A stretch of 64,000 nt of DNA from Eubacteriales bacterium (GTDB lineage: Bacteria > Bacillota > Clostridia > Oscillospirales > Oscillospiraceae). The notes under the pieces were generated by a model that was given only the letters and a program-made list of their open reading frames with translations, was not told where the DNA came from and made no database searches. Made by a program: the position numbers and the translations under genes. Location: the NCBI GenBank assembly GCA_030536255.1, contig JAUNQI010000005.1:34190-98189 (forward strand), given 5' to 3'. This document shows, piece by piece, positions 1-8,398 of the stretch (its first letter is position 1; every line of letters starts with the position of its first letter).

Positions 1-259
1 CGGGCAGCGAAACAGACGCTTCAAAATCAGACTTGTTCAGCGAAAGAGCATCATTTGCAGCCATCCACAGGAAAAACGCTATGGCTACTGAAAGACAGAC
101 AACAAACAGAAAATACATAAATGCGCCAAGGCATCCGGATCTCTGTTCATGACTTCTTACAACCGCCGGCCGGGAAGGCTCGGACGTTTTTTCCTGACTT
201 TTCGCCGGAGCAGGCCGGACTGCCCTCGGTTCTGTTTTTTTCTTTCTGTTTAAGGGCAT
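1..259 (-). CDS. mltG: Endolytic transglycosylase MltG-like protein, N-terminal part (cut by window edge)
   Basis: This reading frame starts at an ATG whose first base is 259 and stays open to the window edge (86 codons), so only the N-terminus is visible. An AGGAG lies 7 bases upstream of the ATG. The protein starts with a basic, proline-rich cytoplasmic stretch of about 45 residues, then has a single hydrophobic segment (about residues 47-67), followed by an AANDALSLNK stretch. That layout and the motif after the membrane segment resemble clostridial MltG (YceG), which anchors in the membrane and cuts nascent peptidoglycan strands. The catalytic domain is outside the window, so this is an inference from the N-terminus only. 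It lies 38 bases downstream of tmk, and is probably last in the same transcript. Confidence 0.55.
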   Translation of the reverse strand, partial: MPLNRKKKTEPRAVRPAPAKSQEKTSEPSRPAVVRSHEQRSGCLGAFMYFLFVVCLSVAIAFFLWMAANDALSLNKSDFEASVSLP

Positions 260-297
260 AGAATGCTCCTTATCAAAATAATAATATAATGAACGGA

Positions 298-975
298 TCA
301 GCCTTCACTGTCAAGGTATTCCCGTATCTTTGCGTAGATCTCTCTGTTTTTCTCTTCAATATCCCTGACAGAACCATCCGGGTTCAGGTACGGAATACGT
401 ACCCATCCGTAATGATCACAGGCAAGATCTGCCGTATGAAGACTTCGGGAAAGATATTCAAGATCCTTTTCATGGATATCCGCCTGAGTTCCTGTTCTCT
501 CCTCACGGCGGCGCATTCTGGAAACCGAAACTTCGACTGAAGTATCAAGATAAATCACCAGATCCGGCTCCGGAAGGCACATTCTTTTGTACTCGAAATC
601 ACGAAGCCAGTCAAAGAATGCCGGAAGCTCTTCATCCGAAAGCTTACAGCCCTGATGAACAGCATTCGATGTGGTATATCGGTCGGAGAGGATCAGTCCG
701 CCTTCTTCATAATACTTGCCCCAGTCATCGCGATAGGAGGCGAAGCGGTCAACCGCAAAGAAAGCGGAAGCAGTATAGGCATTGACATCTCCGGGCTTTG
801 ATCCGAACTCTCCTCCGAGATACATGCGGATCAGTGCGCTGCTTTCTTTGCTATATCTTGGAAAAACGATGTGATAATAATCCGTATTATCCTTCTTTAG
901 TTTTTCACAGATGCGGCTGTACTGAGAGCTTTTACCGGATCCGTCAATTCCTTCAAATACAATTAACTTTCCCAT
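298..975 (-). CDS. tmk: Thymidylate kinase
   Basis: It phosphorylates dTMP to dTDP with ATP, for DNA synthesis. The protein (225 residues) opens with MGKLIVFEGIDGSGKSS, carrying the P-loop at residues 9-16, followed by the DR-containing motif (SDRYTTSN) and a lid rich in arginine (SRMRRREERTG). I chose the ATG at 975 because family members start just before the P-loop. An in-frame GTG at 1023 would add 16 residues and overlap the sirtuin gene; the ribosome site is weak for both. The Tmk assignment rather than another nucleoside monophosphate kinase rests on the P-loop variant and the overall order of motifs. Confidence 0.9.
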   Translation of the reverse strand: MGKLIVFEGIDGSGKSSQYSRICEKLKKDNTDYYHIVFPRYSKESSALIRMYLGGEFGSKPGDVNAYTASAFFAVDRFASYRDDWGKYYEEGGLILSDRYTTSNAVHQGCKLSDEELPAFFDWLRDFEYKRMCLPEPDLVIYLDTSVEVSVSRMRRREERTGTQADIHEKDLEYLSRSLHTADLACDHYGWVRIPYLNPDGSVRDIEEKNREIYAKIREYLDSEG

Positions 976-1000
976 GTTATCTGCTGAAAATCTTCTTTCT

Positions 1001-1717
1001 TTATATCTGTGAAAATACTTCACCGATCTTTTTATGAATGATCAGATCCGCGTAACTGTCGTACGGAGTCTCACTGAGGTTGACAAGCACAAGCTTGTTG
1101 CCGGTGTAATAATTAATAAGTCCGGCAGCGGGATAAACATTCAGACTCGTTCCGCCGACGATCAGTACATCTGCAGCTCTGATCAGCTGGATCGCTTCGG
1201 TGAGAACGGCGTCATCCAGCGGTTCCTCATAGAGCACAATATCCGGACGGATTACAGCGCCGCAGTCACAACGCGGTAAACCTGTCCCGTGATTCATTTT
1301 ATCAGCATCATACGGCTTTCCGCATCGGGAACAATAAGCCCGCAGAATACTGCCATGGAGCTCCAGCACTTTTTTACTGCCGGCAGCCTGATGCAGCCCG
1401 TCTATATTCTGCGTAATCACAGCTCTGAGCTTTCCTTCCTGCTCAAGCTCCGCAAGACGAAGATGCGCTTTATTTGGCTTAGCGCCGTCAACAACCAGCT
1501 TCTTTCTATGGAATCTGAAATACTCCTCCGGATTTCTTTCAAAAAAAGTATGACTGAGGATTGTTTCCGGCGGGTATTTCCACTCCTGATTATAGAGTCC
1601 GTCCACGCTGCGAAAATCAGCGATCCCGCTTTCCGTGCTGACACCTGCTCCGCCGAAGAATACAATATTGCTGCTCTCATCAACGAGCTTTTTTAATGCG
1701 GCAACATCAGAATCCAT
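1001..1717 (-). CDS. cobB: NAD-dependent protein deacylase (sirtuin)
   Basis: Sirtuins remove acyl groups from lysines using NAD+, giving nicotinamide and O-acyl-ADP-ribose. The 238-residue protein shows the NAD-binding GAGVSTESGIADFR at 23-36, TQNID at 102-106, the catalytic histidine (H121) and four zinc cysteines (C129, C132, C150, C152). The second cysteine pair is spaced CxC rather than the commoner CxxC. A good AAGAGG ribosome site precedes the ATG at 1717. It sits between prfC (15 bases upstream) and tmk, so it is probably co-transcribed with housekeeping genes. Whether the substrate is acetyl- or another acyl-lysine cannot be told from the sequence. Confidence 0.92.
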   Translation of the reverse strand: MDSDVAALKKLVDESSNIVFFGGAGVSTESGIADFRSVDGLYNQEWKYPPETILSHTFFERNPEEYFRFHRKKLVVDGAKPNKAHLRLAELEQEGKLRAVITQNIDGLHQAAGSKKVLELHGSILRAYCSRCGKPYDADKMNHGTGLPRCDCGAVIRPDIVLYEEPLDDAVLTEAIQLIRAADVLIVGGTSLNVYPAAGLINYYTGNKLVLVNLSETPYDSYADLIIHKKIGEVFSQI

Positions 1718-1732
1718 AATATATTCCTCTTT

Positions 1733-3331
1733 TCAGTTTTCGGAAAATTCTCTGAGAGAAAGGCCCGGATTTTTATCCAGCGCCCATTGGACACACCAGG
1801 ATGAAGTGAACAGAAGAAGATCATTTCCCTTAAAATCCTGGACCCATTTAGTATCGCTCGTCAGGTTCAGAGAAGAAATATCTTTGTCTGTATGATCTAT
1901 CCATCGGATCACCTCATAGGGCATATCTCTTCTTCTTATCTCTGTTGAATACTCCGTTTTGAGCCTGTATTCCAGAACCTCAAACTGCAGCACACCGACA
2001 ACACCGACGATTACTTCCTCATAACCGGTATACGGTTCATGGAAGATCTGGATCGCACCTTCCTGTGCGATCTGCTCGATTCCTTTTTCAAACTGTTTGC
2101 GCTTCATGGTATCCACGCGCTCCACAGCTGCAAAATGCTCAGGAGCGAATGTCGGAATACCGGCAAAATGAATATTTTTCCCTTTTTCGCAGATGGTATC
2201 GCCGATTGAAAAAATACCGGGATCGAAAACACCGATGATATCTCCGGCATAAGCCTCATCGATAATTGCTCTCTCGGACGCCATCAGCTGCTGAGGTTGA
2301 GCAAGCCGCAGGGACTTTCCTCCCTGGACATGATAATACTCTTTGTCACGCTCAAATTTTCCGGAGCAGATCCTCATAAATGCGATCCTGTCCCGGTGAG
2401 CTTTGTTCATATTCGCCTGGATCTTGAATACAAATGCTGAAAAGCCGGTATCAAAAGGATCAACTGTTTCTTCTCCCGCAACTCGCGGCAGAGGGGATGT
2501 CGTCATCTTCAGGAAGTGCTCAAGAAACTCCTCAACGCCGAAATTATTCAGAGCAGAACCGAAAAATACAGGGCTTAGTTTTCCGTTTCTGACCGCATCA
2601 ATGTCAAAATCATATCCGGCACCGTCAAGCAGCTCTATGTCATCAAAGAGCTGGGAACGGAGTCGCGTTCCGATTGCGGAATCTGCGGAAGCCGGGTCGG
2701 AAAGATCTACATGAACAGCAACCGCACGAATTCTGTCCTGTCCGCGATGGGATTCTCCAAAAGCAAGAATATTTCCGGTTTCCCTGTCATATACACCTTT
2801 AAATTCTTTTCCGCATCCGATTGGCCAGTTGATCGGATAAGTTCCGATTCCGAATTCATTCTCCAGTTCTTCCATCAGCTCGTAAGGATCTCTGGCTTCA
2901 CGGTCAAGCTTATTAATAAAGGTAAAGATAGGAATATGACGCATGGCACAGACCTTGAACAGTTTTCTTGTCTGCGGCTCAATACCTTTTGCGGCATCAA
3001 TAACCATGACTGCCGAATCGGCTGCCATAAGCGTTCTGTATGTATCCTCAGAAAAGTCCTGATGCCCAGGGGTATCCAGAATGTTGATGCAGAAGCCCTC
3101 ATATTCAAACTGAAGCACAGAGCTTGTAATTGAAATTCCACGCTGTTTTTCAAGCTCCATCCAGTCAGAGACTGCATGCTTGCTTGTCGCTTTCCCTTTT
3201 ACAGAGCCGGCCGTCTGTATGGCTCCGCCGTAAAGAAGAAGTTTTTCGGTAAGAGTGGTTTTACCGGCATCCGGATGCGAGATAATGGCAAAAGTTCTTC
3301 TTCGTCTGATCTCTTCAGTAATTTCAGGCAT
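1733..3331 (-). CDS. prfC: Peptide chain release factor 3
   Basis: RF3 is a translational GTPase that recycles class I release factors from the ribosome after termination. The 532-residue protein has the P-loop HPDAGKTT at 19-26, the G3 motif DTPGHQDFSEDTYR and the G4 NKLD, followed by elongation-factor-like domains II and III, in line with the usual length of about 530. I start at the ATG at 3331, which has a GGAG 6 bases upstream. A TTG at 3343 is in frame but overlaps that ribosome site. The gene lies 15 bases after tyrS. Confidence 0.95.
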   Translation of the reverse strand: MPEITEEIRRRRTFAIISHPDAGKTTLTEKLLLYGGAIQTAGSVKGKATSKHAVSDWMELEKQRGISITSSVLQFEYEGFCINILDTPGHQDFSEDTYRTLMAADSAVMVIDAAKGIEPQTRKLFKVCAMRHIPIFTFINKLDREARDPYELMEELENEFGIGTYPINWPIGCGKEFKGVYDRETGNILAFGESHRGQDRIRAVAVHVDLSDPASADSAIGTRLRSQLFDDIELLDGAGYDFDIDAVRNGKLSPVFFGSALNNFGVEEFLEHFLKMTTSPLPRVAGEETVDPFDTGFSAFVFKIQANMNKAHRDRIAFMRICSGKFERDKEYYHVQGGKSLRLAQPQQLMASERAIIDEAYAGDIIGVFDPGIFSIGDTICEKGKNIHFAGIPTFAPEHFAAVERVDTMKRKQFEKGIEQIAQEGAIQIFHEPYTGYEEVIVGVVGVLQFEVLEYRLKTEYSTEIRRRDMPYEVIRWIDHTDKDISSLNLTSDTKWVQDFKGNDLLLFTSSWCVQWALDKNPGLSLREFSEN

Positions 3332-3346
3332 AAAAATCTCCAATAA

Positions 3347-4558
3347 TTATTTCAAAATGACCTTATAGAAGTTCTTTTTGCCGCGTTTCACGATAACACC
3401 GGCTTTCAGCTCTTCTTCTGTAAATTCTTTCTTGATATCATTGACTTTTTCGTCATTGGCAGTTACGCCGCCCTGCTGAATGTTACGTCTCGCATCACCG
3501 TTGGAGGAACAGAGACCGGTTTTAACAAGAATCGAAATGATATCTTTTCCGTCATCTGCGGAGAGCTCACAGGTAGGCATATTTTCGGAATTGCCGGAAC
3601 CGCCAAACAGGGCTTTTGCGCCATCCTGCGCTTTTTTAGCCTCATCTTCACCGTGGACAAGAGAGGTAAGCTCATAAGCAAGGATCTCCTTGGCTTGGTT
3701 CAGCTGGCTGCCTTCCCACTTATCCATCTCATCGATCTGCTCAAGAGGCAGGAAAGTAAGCATACGGATGCATTTCAGCACGTCTGCATCTTCAACATTT
3801 CTCCAGTACTGATAAAAATCAAAGGGAGAAGTCTTATCAGGATCAAGCCAGACAGCACCGGACGCCGTCTTGCCCATCTTCTTTCCTTCAGAGTTAAGAA
3901 GGAGAGTAATCGTCATGGCGTGGGCATCTTTCTCAAGCTTTCTGCGGATCAGCTCCGTACCGGCCAGCATGTTGGACCACTGGTCGTTTCCGCCGAACTG
4001 CATATTACAGCCGTATTTCTGGAAAAGATAATAGAAGTCATAGGCCTGCATGATCATGTAGTTGAACTCAAGGAAAGAAAGACCTTTTTCCATGCGCTGC
4101 TTGTAGCACTCAGCTCTAAGCATATTGTTGACGGAGAAGCATGCACCGACCTCACGGAGAACATCGATATAATTCAAGTCAAGGAGCCAGTCGGCATTAT
4201 TCACCATCATCGCCTTATCCGGCCCAAATTCGATGAATCTTTCCATCTGTTTTTTAAAGCAGTCACAGTTGTGCTGTATCGTTTCGACCGTCATCATCTT
4301 ACGCATATCAGTACGTCCGGAAGGATCGCCGATCATGCCGGTACCTCCTCCGATCAGAGCGAAGGGCTGATTTCCGGCCTGCTGGAGACGCTTCATCAGG
4401 CAGAGAGCCATAAAGTGGCCGACGTGAAGAGAATCAGCAGTCGGGTCAAAACCAATATAGAATTTGGCTTTTCCGTTATTGACCATATTTTTGATCTCTT
4501 CTTCATTTGTGACCTGAGCAATCAGACCGCGCGCAACAAGTTCATCATAAATCTGCAT
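3347..4558 (-). CDS. tyrS: Tyrosyl-tRNA synthetase
   Basis: It charges tRNA-Tyr with tyrosine. The 403-residue class I synthetase has the HIGH-type motif HVGH at 45-48, the KMSKS-type motif KMGKT at about 227-231, and a C-terminal S4 RNA-binding domain (last 65 or so residues). Family members begin M-x-x-Y-D-E-L, which matches the ATG at 4558. That start has a GGGAG 8 bases upstream. An ATG at 4573 overlaps the same ribosome site and is less likely. No T-box leader is visible upstream; the gene follows recN by 18 bases, so it seems to be transcribed with it. Confidence 0.96.
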   Translation of the reverse strand: MQIYDELVARGLIAQVTNEEEIKNMVNNGKAKFYIGFDPTADSLHVGHFMALCLMKRLQQAGNQPFALIGGGTGMIGDPSGRTDMRKMMTVETIQHNCDCFKKQMERFIEFGPDKAMMVNNADWLLDLNYIDVLREVGACFSVNNMLRAECYKQRMEKGLSFLEFNYMIMQAYDFYYLFQKYGCNMQFGGNDQWSNMLAGTELIRRKLEKDAHAMTITLLLNSEGKKMGKTASGAVWLDPDKTSPFDFYQYWRNVEDADVLKCIRMLTFLPLEQIDEMDKWEGSQLNQAKEILAYELTSLVHGEDEAKKAQDGAKALFGGSGNSENMPTCELSADDGKDIISILVKTGLCSSNGDARRNIQQGGVTANDEKVNDIKKEFTEEELKAGVIVKRGKKNFYKVILK

Positions 4559-4576
4559 TTGTATATCTCCCATTAA

Positions 4577-6250
4577 TTAATTTTTAAATATTTTTGCAGC
4601 CTCCAGCTGTTCTTCAGCTGCTGCAAGGGTAGTTGCTGTTATATTATCACCGCCGTAAAGGCGGGCAATTTCATTTTTACGGCCTTCGGGATCAAGACAC
4701 GAAACCTCCGTATAGGTTCTGCCGTCATGCTCCGATTTGAAAACAAGATACTGGCTGTCCCCCATTGCAGCAATCTGAGGAAGATGGGACACGCACATGA
4801 CCTGTCTGTTTTTCGAAACACAGTAAAGCTTTTCCGCAACTCTCTGCGCAGAAATCCCGGATACACCCGTATCGATCTCGTCAAAGATCATCGTATCGAT
4901 CGTGTCATGTTCCGCGAATACATTCTTCAGTGCAAGCATGATACGCGAAAGCTCTCCTCCGGAAGCGATTCTTGATATCTTTCCCGGAAGCTCTCCGGCA
5001 TTTGCTGAAATCAGGAAACAGACTTCATCCGCACCGTCAGGTCCGAATCCCTCCTTCAGTTGGGTTGGACTCACTTCGGCAATAAATTTCACCGAAGGCA
5101 TATTCAGCGCGGCAAGCTCCGCTTCAATCCTCTTCTGCAGTTCAACAGCAGAAGACTTTCTCACAGCTGACAGTTTTTCAGCGGTTTTACTGCAAATTGC
5201 CGCCTGAGCAGCCAGCTCACGGTTCAGCTTTTCAAGACGTTCCCCGGAATATTCGATACTGTCCAGCTTCTCCCGGCATTCTTCAAGATAATCGATCAGA
5301 GCGCATTCATCTCTCGAATATTTTCTCTCCAGCCGGTCAAGCTGAGAGATCCTGGATTCCAGTTTGTCATACTCCTCCGGAGAAAAATCAAGGGATTCCC
5401 GGAAGTCTCTGAAAATTTCGGAAACATCGGATATCGAAAAAGCTGCGTCAGAAAGAGATTTCACGGAATTTTCCAGTTCCGGCGCAAACCTTGCTGCTCT
5501 TTCGGCATAGTATACCGCGTTCTGTGTCATACTCAAAGCGCTGTCCTCTTCGCCAGCAAGAAGCGAAAGCGCAGAATCCAGTGCTTCACAAAGTTTCTCC
5601 GAATTACGCAGCAGGTCTCTTCTTGCGGAGAGTGCGTCATGCTCTCCCTTTTTCAGCTCCGCTCTGGAAAGCTCATCGATCCGGAATCTGAGCGTATCAC
5701 CCAGTTGCGCTTTATCCTCATCATCCATCGATAAGGACCGGATCTCTTTTTTTATTCCGTTATATTTTTCATACTCTGTTTTATACGCATTCAAAATAGC
5801 CTCATCTTCGCTGAATCTGTCCAGAAAACCAAGATGAGAGCTCTCGTTCAGAAGACGCAGACCGTCATTCTGACCGTGTATATCCACGAGACGCGAAGCA
5901 AGATCTTTCAGCTGAGAAGCAGTAACGGGAATCCCGTTTACTCTGCAGGAGGACTTTCCGTCTGAAGTTATTTTCCGCTGCAGAATCAGCTCGGAGGATT
6001 CTTCAATGTCATTATCCGCAAGCCACTGATGCTCATTCACCGGCTCAAATACCGCTGAAACGACCGCATTTTCAGCACCCCGGCGAACCAGCTCCCTGCT
6101 GGTCCTGTTTCCCAGGACAGCGTTCAGCGCATCTATGATAATAGATTTACCGGCACCGGTCTCACCTGTCAGAACATTAAGGCCGGGATTAAAAGAAATA
6201 CTGCATCGTTCGATAACAGCGATATTCTCAATGTGCAACTCTCTAAGCAT
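4577..6250 (-). CDS. recN: DNA repair protein RecN
   Basis: RecN is an SMC-like ATPase acting early in double-strand break repair. The 557-residue protein has Walker A GETGAGKS at 29-36, long charged central coiled-coil segments, and a C-terminal ABC-type half with a SGGELSR signature and Walker B MIFDEIDTGVSG at about 453-465. Length and order match the family. Start is the ATG at 6250 (LRELHIENIAVI follows); an in-frame TTG at 6256 adds only two residues. In many Firmicutes recN follows argR, nadK and tlyA, exactly as here. Confidence 0.95.
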   Translation of the reverse strand: MLRELHIENIAVIERCSISFNPGLNVLTGETGAGKSIIIDALNAVLGNRTSRELVRRGAENAVVSAVFEPVNEHQWLADNDIEESSELILQRKITSDGKSSCRVNGIPVTASQLKDLASRLVDIHGQNDGLRLLNESSHLGFLDRFSEDEAILNAYKTEYEKYNGIKKEIRSLSMDDEDKAQLGDTLRFRIDELSRAELKKGEHDALSARRDLLRNSEKLCEALDSALSLLAGEEDSALSMTQNAVYYAERAARFAPELENSVKSLSDAAFSISDVSEIFRDFRESLDFSPEEYDKLESRISQLDRLERKYSRDECALIDYLEECREKLDSIEYSGERLEKLNRELAAQAAICSKTAEKLSAVRKSSAVELQKRIEAELAALNMPSVKFIAEVSPTQLKEGFGPDGADEVCFLISANAGELPGKISRIASGGELSRIMLALKNVFAEHDTIDTMIFDEIDTGVSGISAQRVAEKLYCVSKNRQVMCVSHLPQIAAMGDSQYLVFKSEHDGRTYTEVSCLDPEGRKNEIARLYGGDNITATTLAAAEEQLEAAKIFKN

Positions 6251-6283
6251 ACTCAAACGACCTTAATTCAATCTCAGATCCTA

Positions 6284-6742
6284 TTAAAGGATCTCATGCA
6301 TCTTCTCCACCATTTCATCCGCAAGCTGAGATGTCTTCATCGCGATAAATATTGTATCATCTCCGGCAATCGTTCCGACCAGACCATGAATCTCCATGCT
6401 GTCTATTGCGGCACATGCTGCGGAAGCAAGCCCCGGAAAGGTCTTGATCACTATTATATTCTGTGCGGCTTCATAGGATTTTACACTGGGCTTGAGAATC
6501 ACCCGCATAATATCGTCAGCCTTTTTTTCTTCTTCCGGTTCTTCCTTTCGGACATATCTGGAACGACCGTCCGGAGAGGGTTCCTTGATCAGCTTGAGAT
6601 CCCTGATATCTCTGGAAAGCGTTGCCTGTGTGGACCTGATGCCTCTCGCCGCAAGCTCATCAATAAGCTGCTGCTGTGTTTCAATATTCTTTTCTGAAAT
6701 TATATCGATAATAACTGTCTGTCTTCCGGGCTTCATCATCAT
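6284..6742 (-). CDS. argR: Arginine repressor ArgR/AhrC
   Basis: ArgR binds ARG boxes with arginine as co-repressor and controls arginine biosynthesis and breakdown. The 152-residue protein has the N-terminal winged helix (ETQQQLIDEL, RSTQATLSRDIRDL at about 22-50) and the C-terminal hexamerisation and arginine-binding domain ending with GTIAGDDTIFI. Three ATG codons stand in a row at the start (6742, 6739, 6736) behind an AAAGGTGA ribosome site, so the exact start is uncertain by two residues. The position between nadK and recN is a conserved Firmicute arrangement; no arginine genes are near. Confidence 0.93.
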   Translation of the reverse strand: MMMKPGRQTVIIDIISEKNIETQQQLIDELAARGIRSTQATLSRDIRDLKLIKEPSPDGRSRYVRKEEPEEEKKADDIMRVILKPSVKSYEAAQNIIVIKTFPGLASAACAAIDSMEIHGLVGTIAGDDTIFIAMKTSQLADEMVEKMHEIL

Positions 6743-6752
6743 TCACCTTTCG

Positions 6753-7601
6753 TTAAACAGTAAGTTTTTCAAACGTTGTCTCATAAAAGCTTTTTACACC
6801 CATGTCAGCAATCAGAACACAATTCTCTGAACGCTTAACGGTAAGAAGATCTCCTTTATTGACATCCGCAGATACGATTCCGTCTATTGATAAATAAGCT
6901 TTTCTGTCGTGGAGCTTTTCAGCAGTAACGGTAACGACTCTGTCAGCATTGAGTACAAAAGATTTTGAACAGATCGTATGTGCACAGATCGGACTGATAA
7001 TGATATTTCCAGCCTCCGGTTCGACGATCGGTCCACCGGCTGACATGGAATAGCCGGTAGATCCCGTCGGGGTGGAAATAATAATACCATCACCGGAAAA
7101 AGTTGTGATCCGGGTTCCGTCTGAAGATGCATTGAGGTAAATAGTGTCACCGTAGCCATGGATCACCGCATCATTCAACGCAGTACCTTCATATATGACT
7201 GTTCCCTCATGCTCAAGCTTTGCTGAAATGAGCATTCTCGGGCTGACTGTAAACTCTCCGGCAGCCGCTTTCACGATCAGCCCGAGATTTTCAGGCTCAA
7301 GAGAAGCCATAAAGCCCATCGTACCGAGATTTACTCCGAGCAGCGGAACAGAAAGATCCGGCATTTCTCTCGCAACAGCAAGAATCGTTCCATCTCCGCC
7401 AATCACAACAGCAAGTGTTATTCTTCCGGAGACATCCTCAAGCGTACAGGCCCGGAGGTCTTTCGGGATCACATCATCATTCGGACCGGAAAACACGGGG
7501 CAGACACAAGTCTCATAACCGGAAGCTTCCAGCAGCTTGATTGCCTCTCTGGTAAGTTTAAGGTCAATATCTCTGTATGGGTTCGGACAAATTGCTATCA
7601 T
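6753..7601 (-). CDS. nadK: NAD kinase
   Basis: It makes NADP+ from NAD+ and ATP (or polyphosphate). The 282-residue protein has the signature GGDGT at 68-72, then NLGTMGFMA and the TPTGSTGYSMSAGGPI substrate loop. Length fits the family. The ATG at 7601 overlaps the tlyA stop by four bases (ATGA), which suggests translational coupling. Confidence 0.95.
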   Translation of the reverse strand: MIAICPNPYRDIDLKLTREAIKLLEASGYETCVCPVFSGPNDDVIPKDLRACTLEDVSGRITLAVVIGGDGTILAVAREMPDLSVPLLGVNLGTMGFMASLEPENLGLIVKAAAGEFTVSPRMLISAKLEHEGTVIYEGTALNDAVIHGYGDTIYLNASSDGTRITTFSGDGIIISTPTGSTGYSMSAGGPIVEPEAGNIIISPICAHTICSKSFVLNADRVVTVTAEKLHDRKAYLSIDGIVSADVNKGDLLTVKRSENCVLIADMGVKSFYETTFEKLTV

Positions 7602-8398
7602 AATTTCAACTCCGTATGCGCTGCCGAAACAACAGCGGAAGAATCAACGTCAGCACCTTCGCCGACATGCTTTTTCATATATAGGAGAAATTCAATATTC
7701 CCCTCGGGACCGGTGATGGGAGAATAGTCAAGCCCCATAACCGAAAGACCAGTCGAAGGAACAAAACTGAGGATATCATCGATCACCTGTTTGTGAACAG
7801 CGGGATCTCTGACCACCCCTTTTTTCCCGACCAGTTCTCTTCCGGCTTCAAACTGCGGCTTTATCAGACAGATAAATTCCGCATCTTCCTCAAGTAAGGG
7901 AACAACTGCGGGAATGATCAGCTTTATGGAAATAAAGGAAACATCACAGACAGCCAGACTCAGCTTTTCGGGAATTTGATCTTCCGTAACATAACGCAAA
8001 TTCGTTCTCTCCAGATTCACAACCCGTTCATCATTTCTCAGCTTCCACGCCAGCTGACCGTAGCCAACATCGACAGAAAACACTTTCTGCGCACCATTCT
8101 GAAGAAGAACGTCCGTAAAGCCACCGGTAGATGCTCCGCAATCGATGCATTTTCTTCCGGTAGGGTCAACACCAAAGACCTTCAGCGCTTTATCAAGCTT
8201 ATAGCCTCCCCGGCTGACAAAAGGAAGCTCTTTTATGCGCACCTCAGGATCGATATCCGGAGAAACCTGCATTCCGGGTTTATCCGCTTTCTGACCGGAT
8301 ATATATACATTTCCGCTCATGATAATTGCCTTGGCTTTTTCCCGGCTTTCGGCATAGCCTTTATCAAATATGAGCTGATCTAATCTGATTTTTGCCAT
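7598..8398 (-). CDS. tlyA: TlyA family rRNA 2'-O-methyltransferase / putative hemolysin
   Basis: The 266-residue protein joins an N-terminal S4 RNA-binding domain (residues 1-60) to an FtsJ-like Rossmann methyltransferase with the SAM-binding stretch DCGASTGG at 86-93. Mycobacterial TlyA methylates ribose in both rRNAs; the role in Firmicutes is less settled and older annotation calls it hemolysin. It abuts dxs with no spacer, and overlaps nadK by four bases. Confidence 0.92.
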   Translation of the reverse strand: MAKIRLDQLIFDKGYAESREKAKAIIMSGNVYISGQKADKPGMQVSPDIDPEVRIKELPFVSRGGYKLDKALKVFGVDPTGRKCIDCGASTGGFTDVLLQNGAQKVFSVDVGYGQLAWKLRNDERVVNLERTNLRYVTEDQIPEKLSLAVCDVSFISIKLIIPAVVPLLEEDAEFICLIKPQFEAGRELVGKKGVVRDPAVHKQVIDDILSFVPSTGLSVMGLDYSPITGPEGNIEFLLYMKKHVGEGADVDSSAVVSAAHTELKL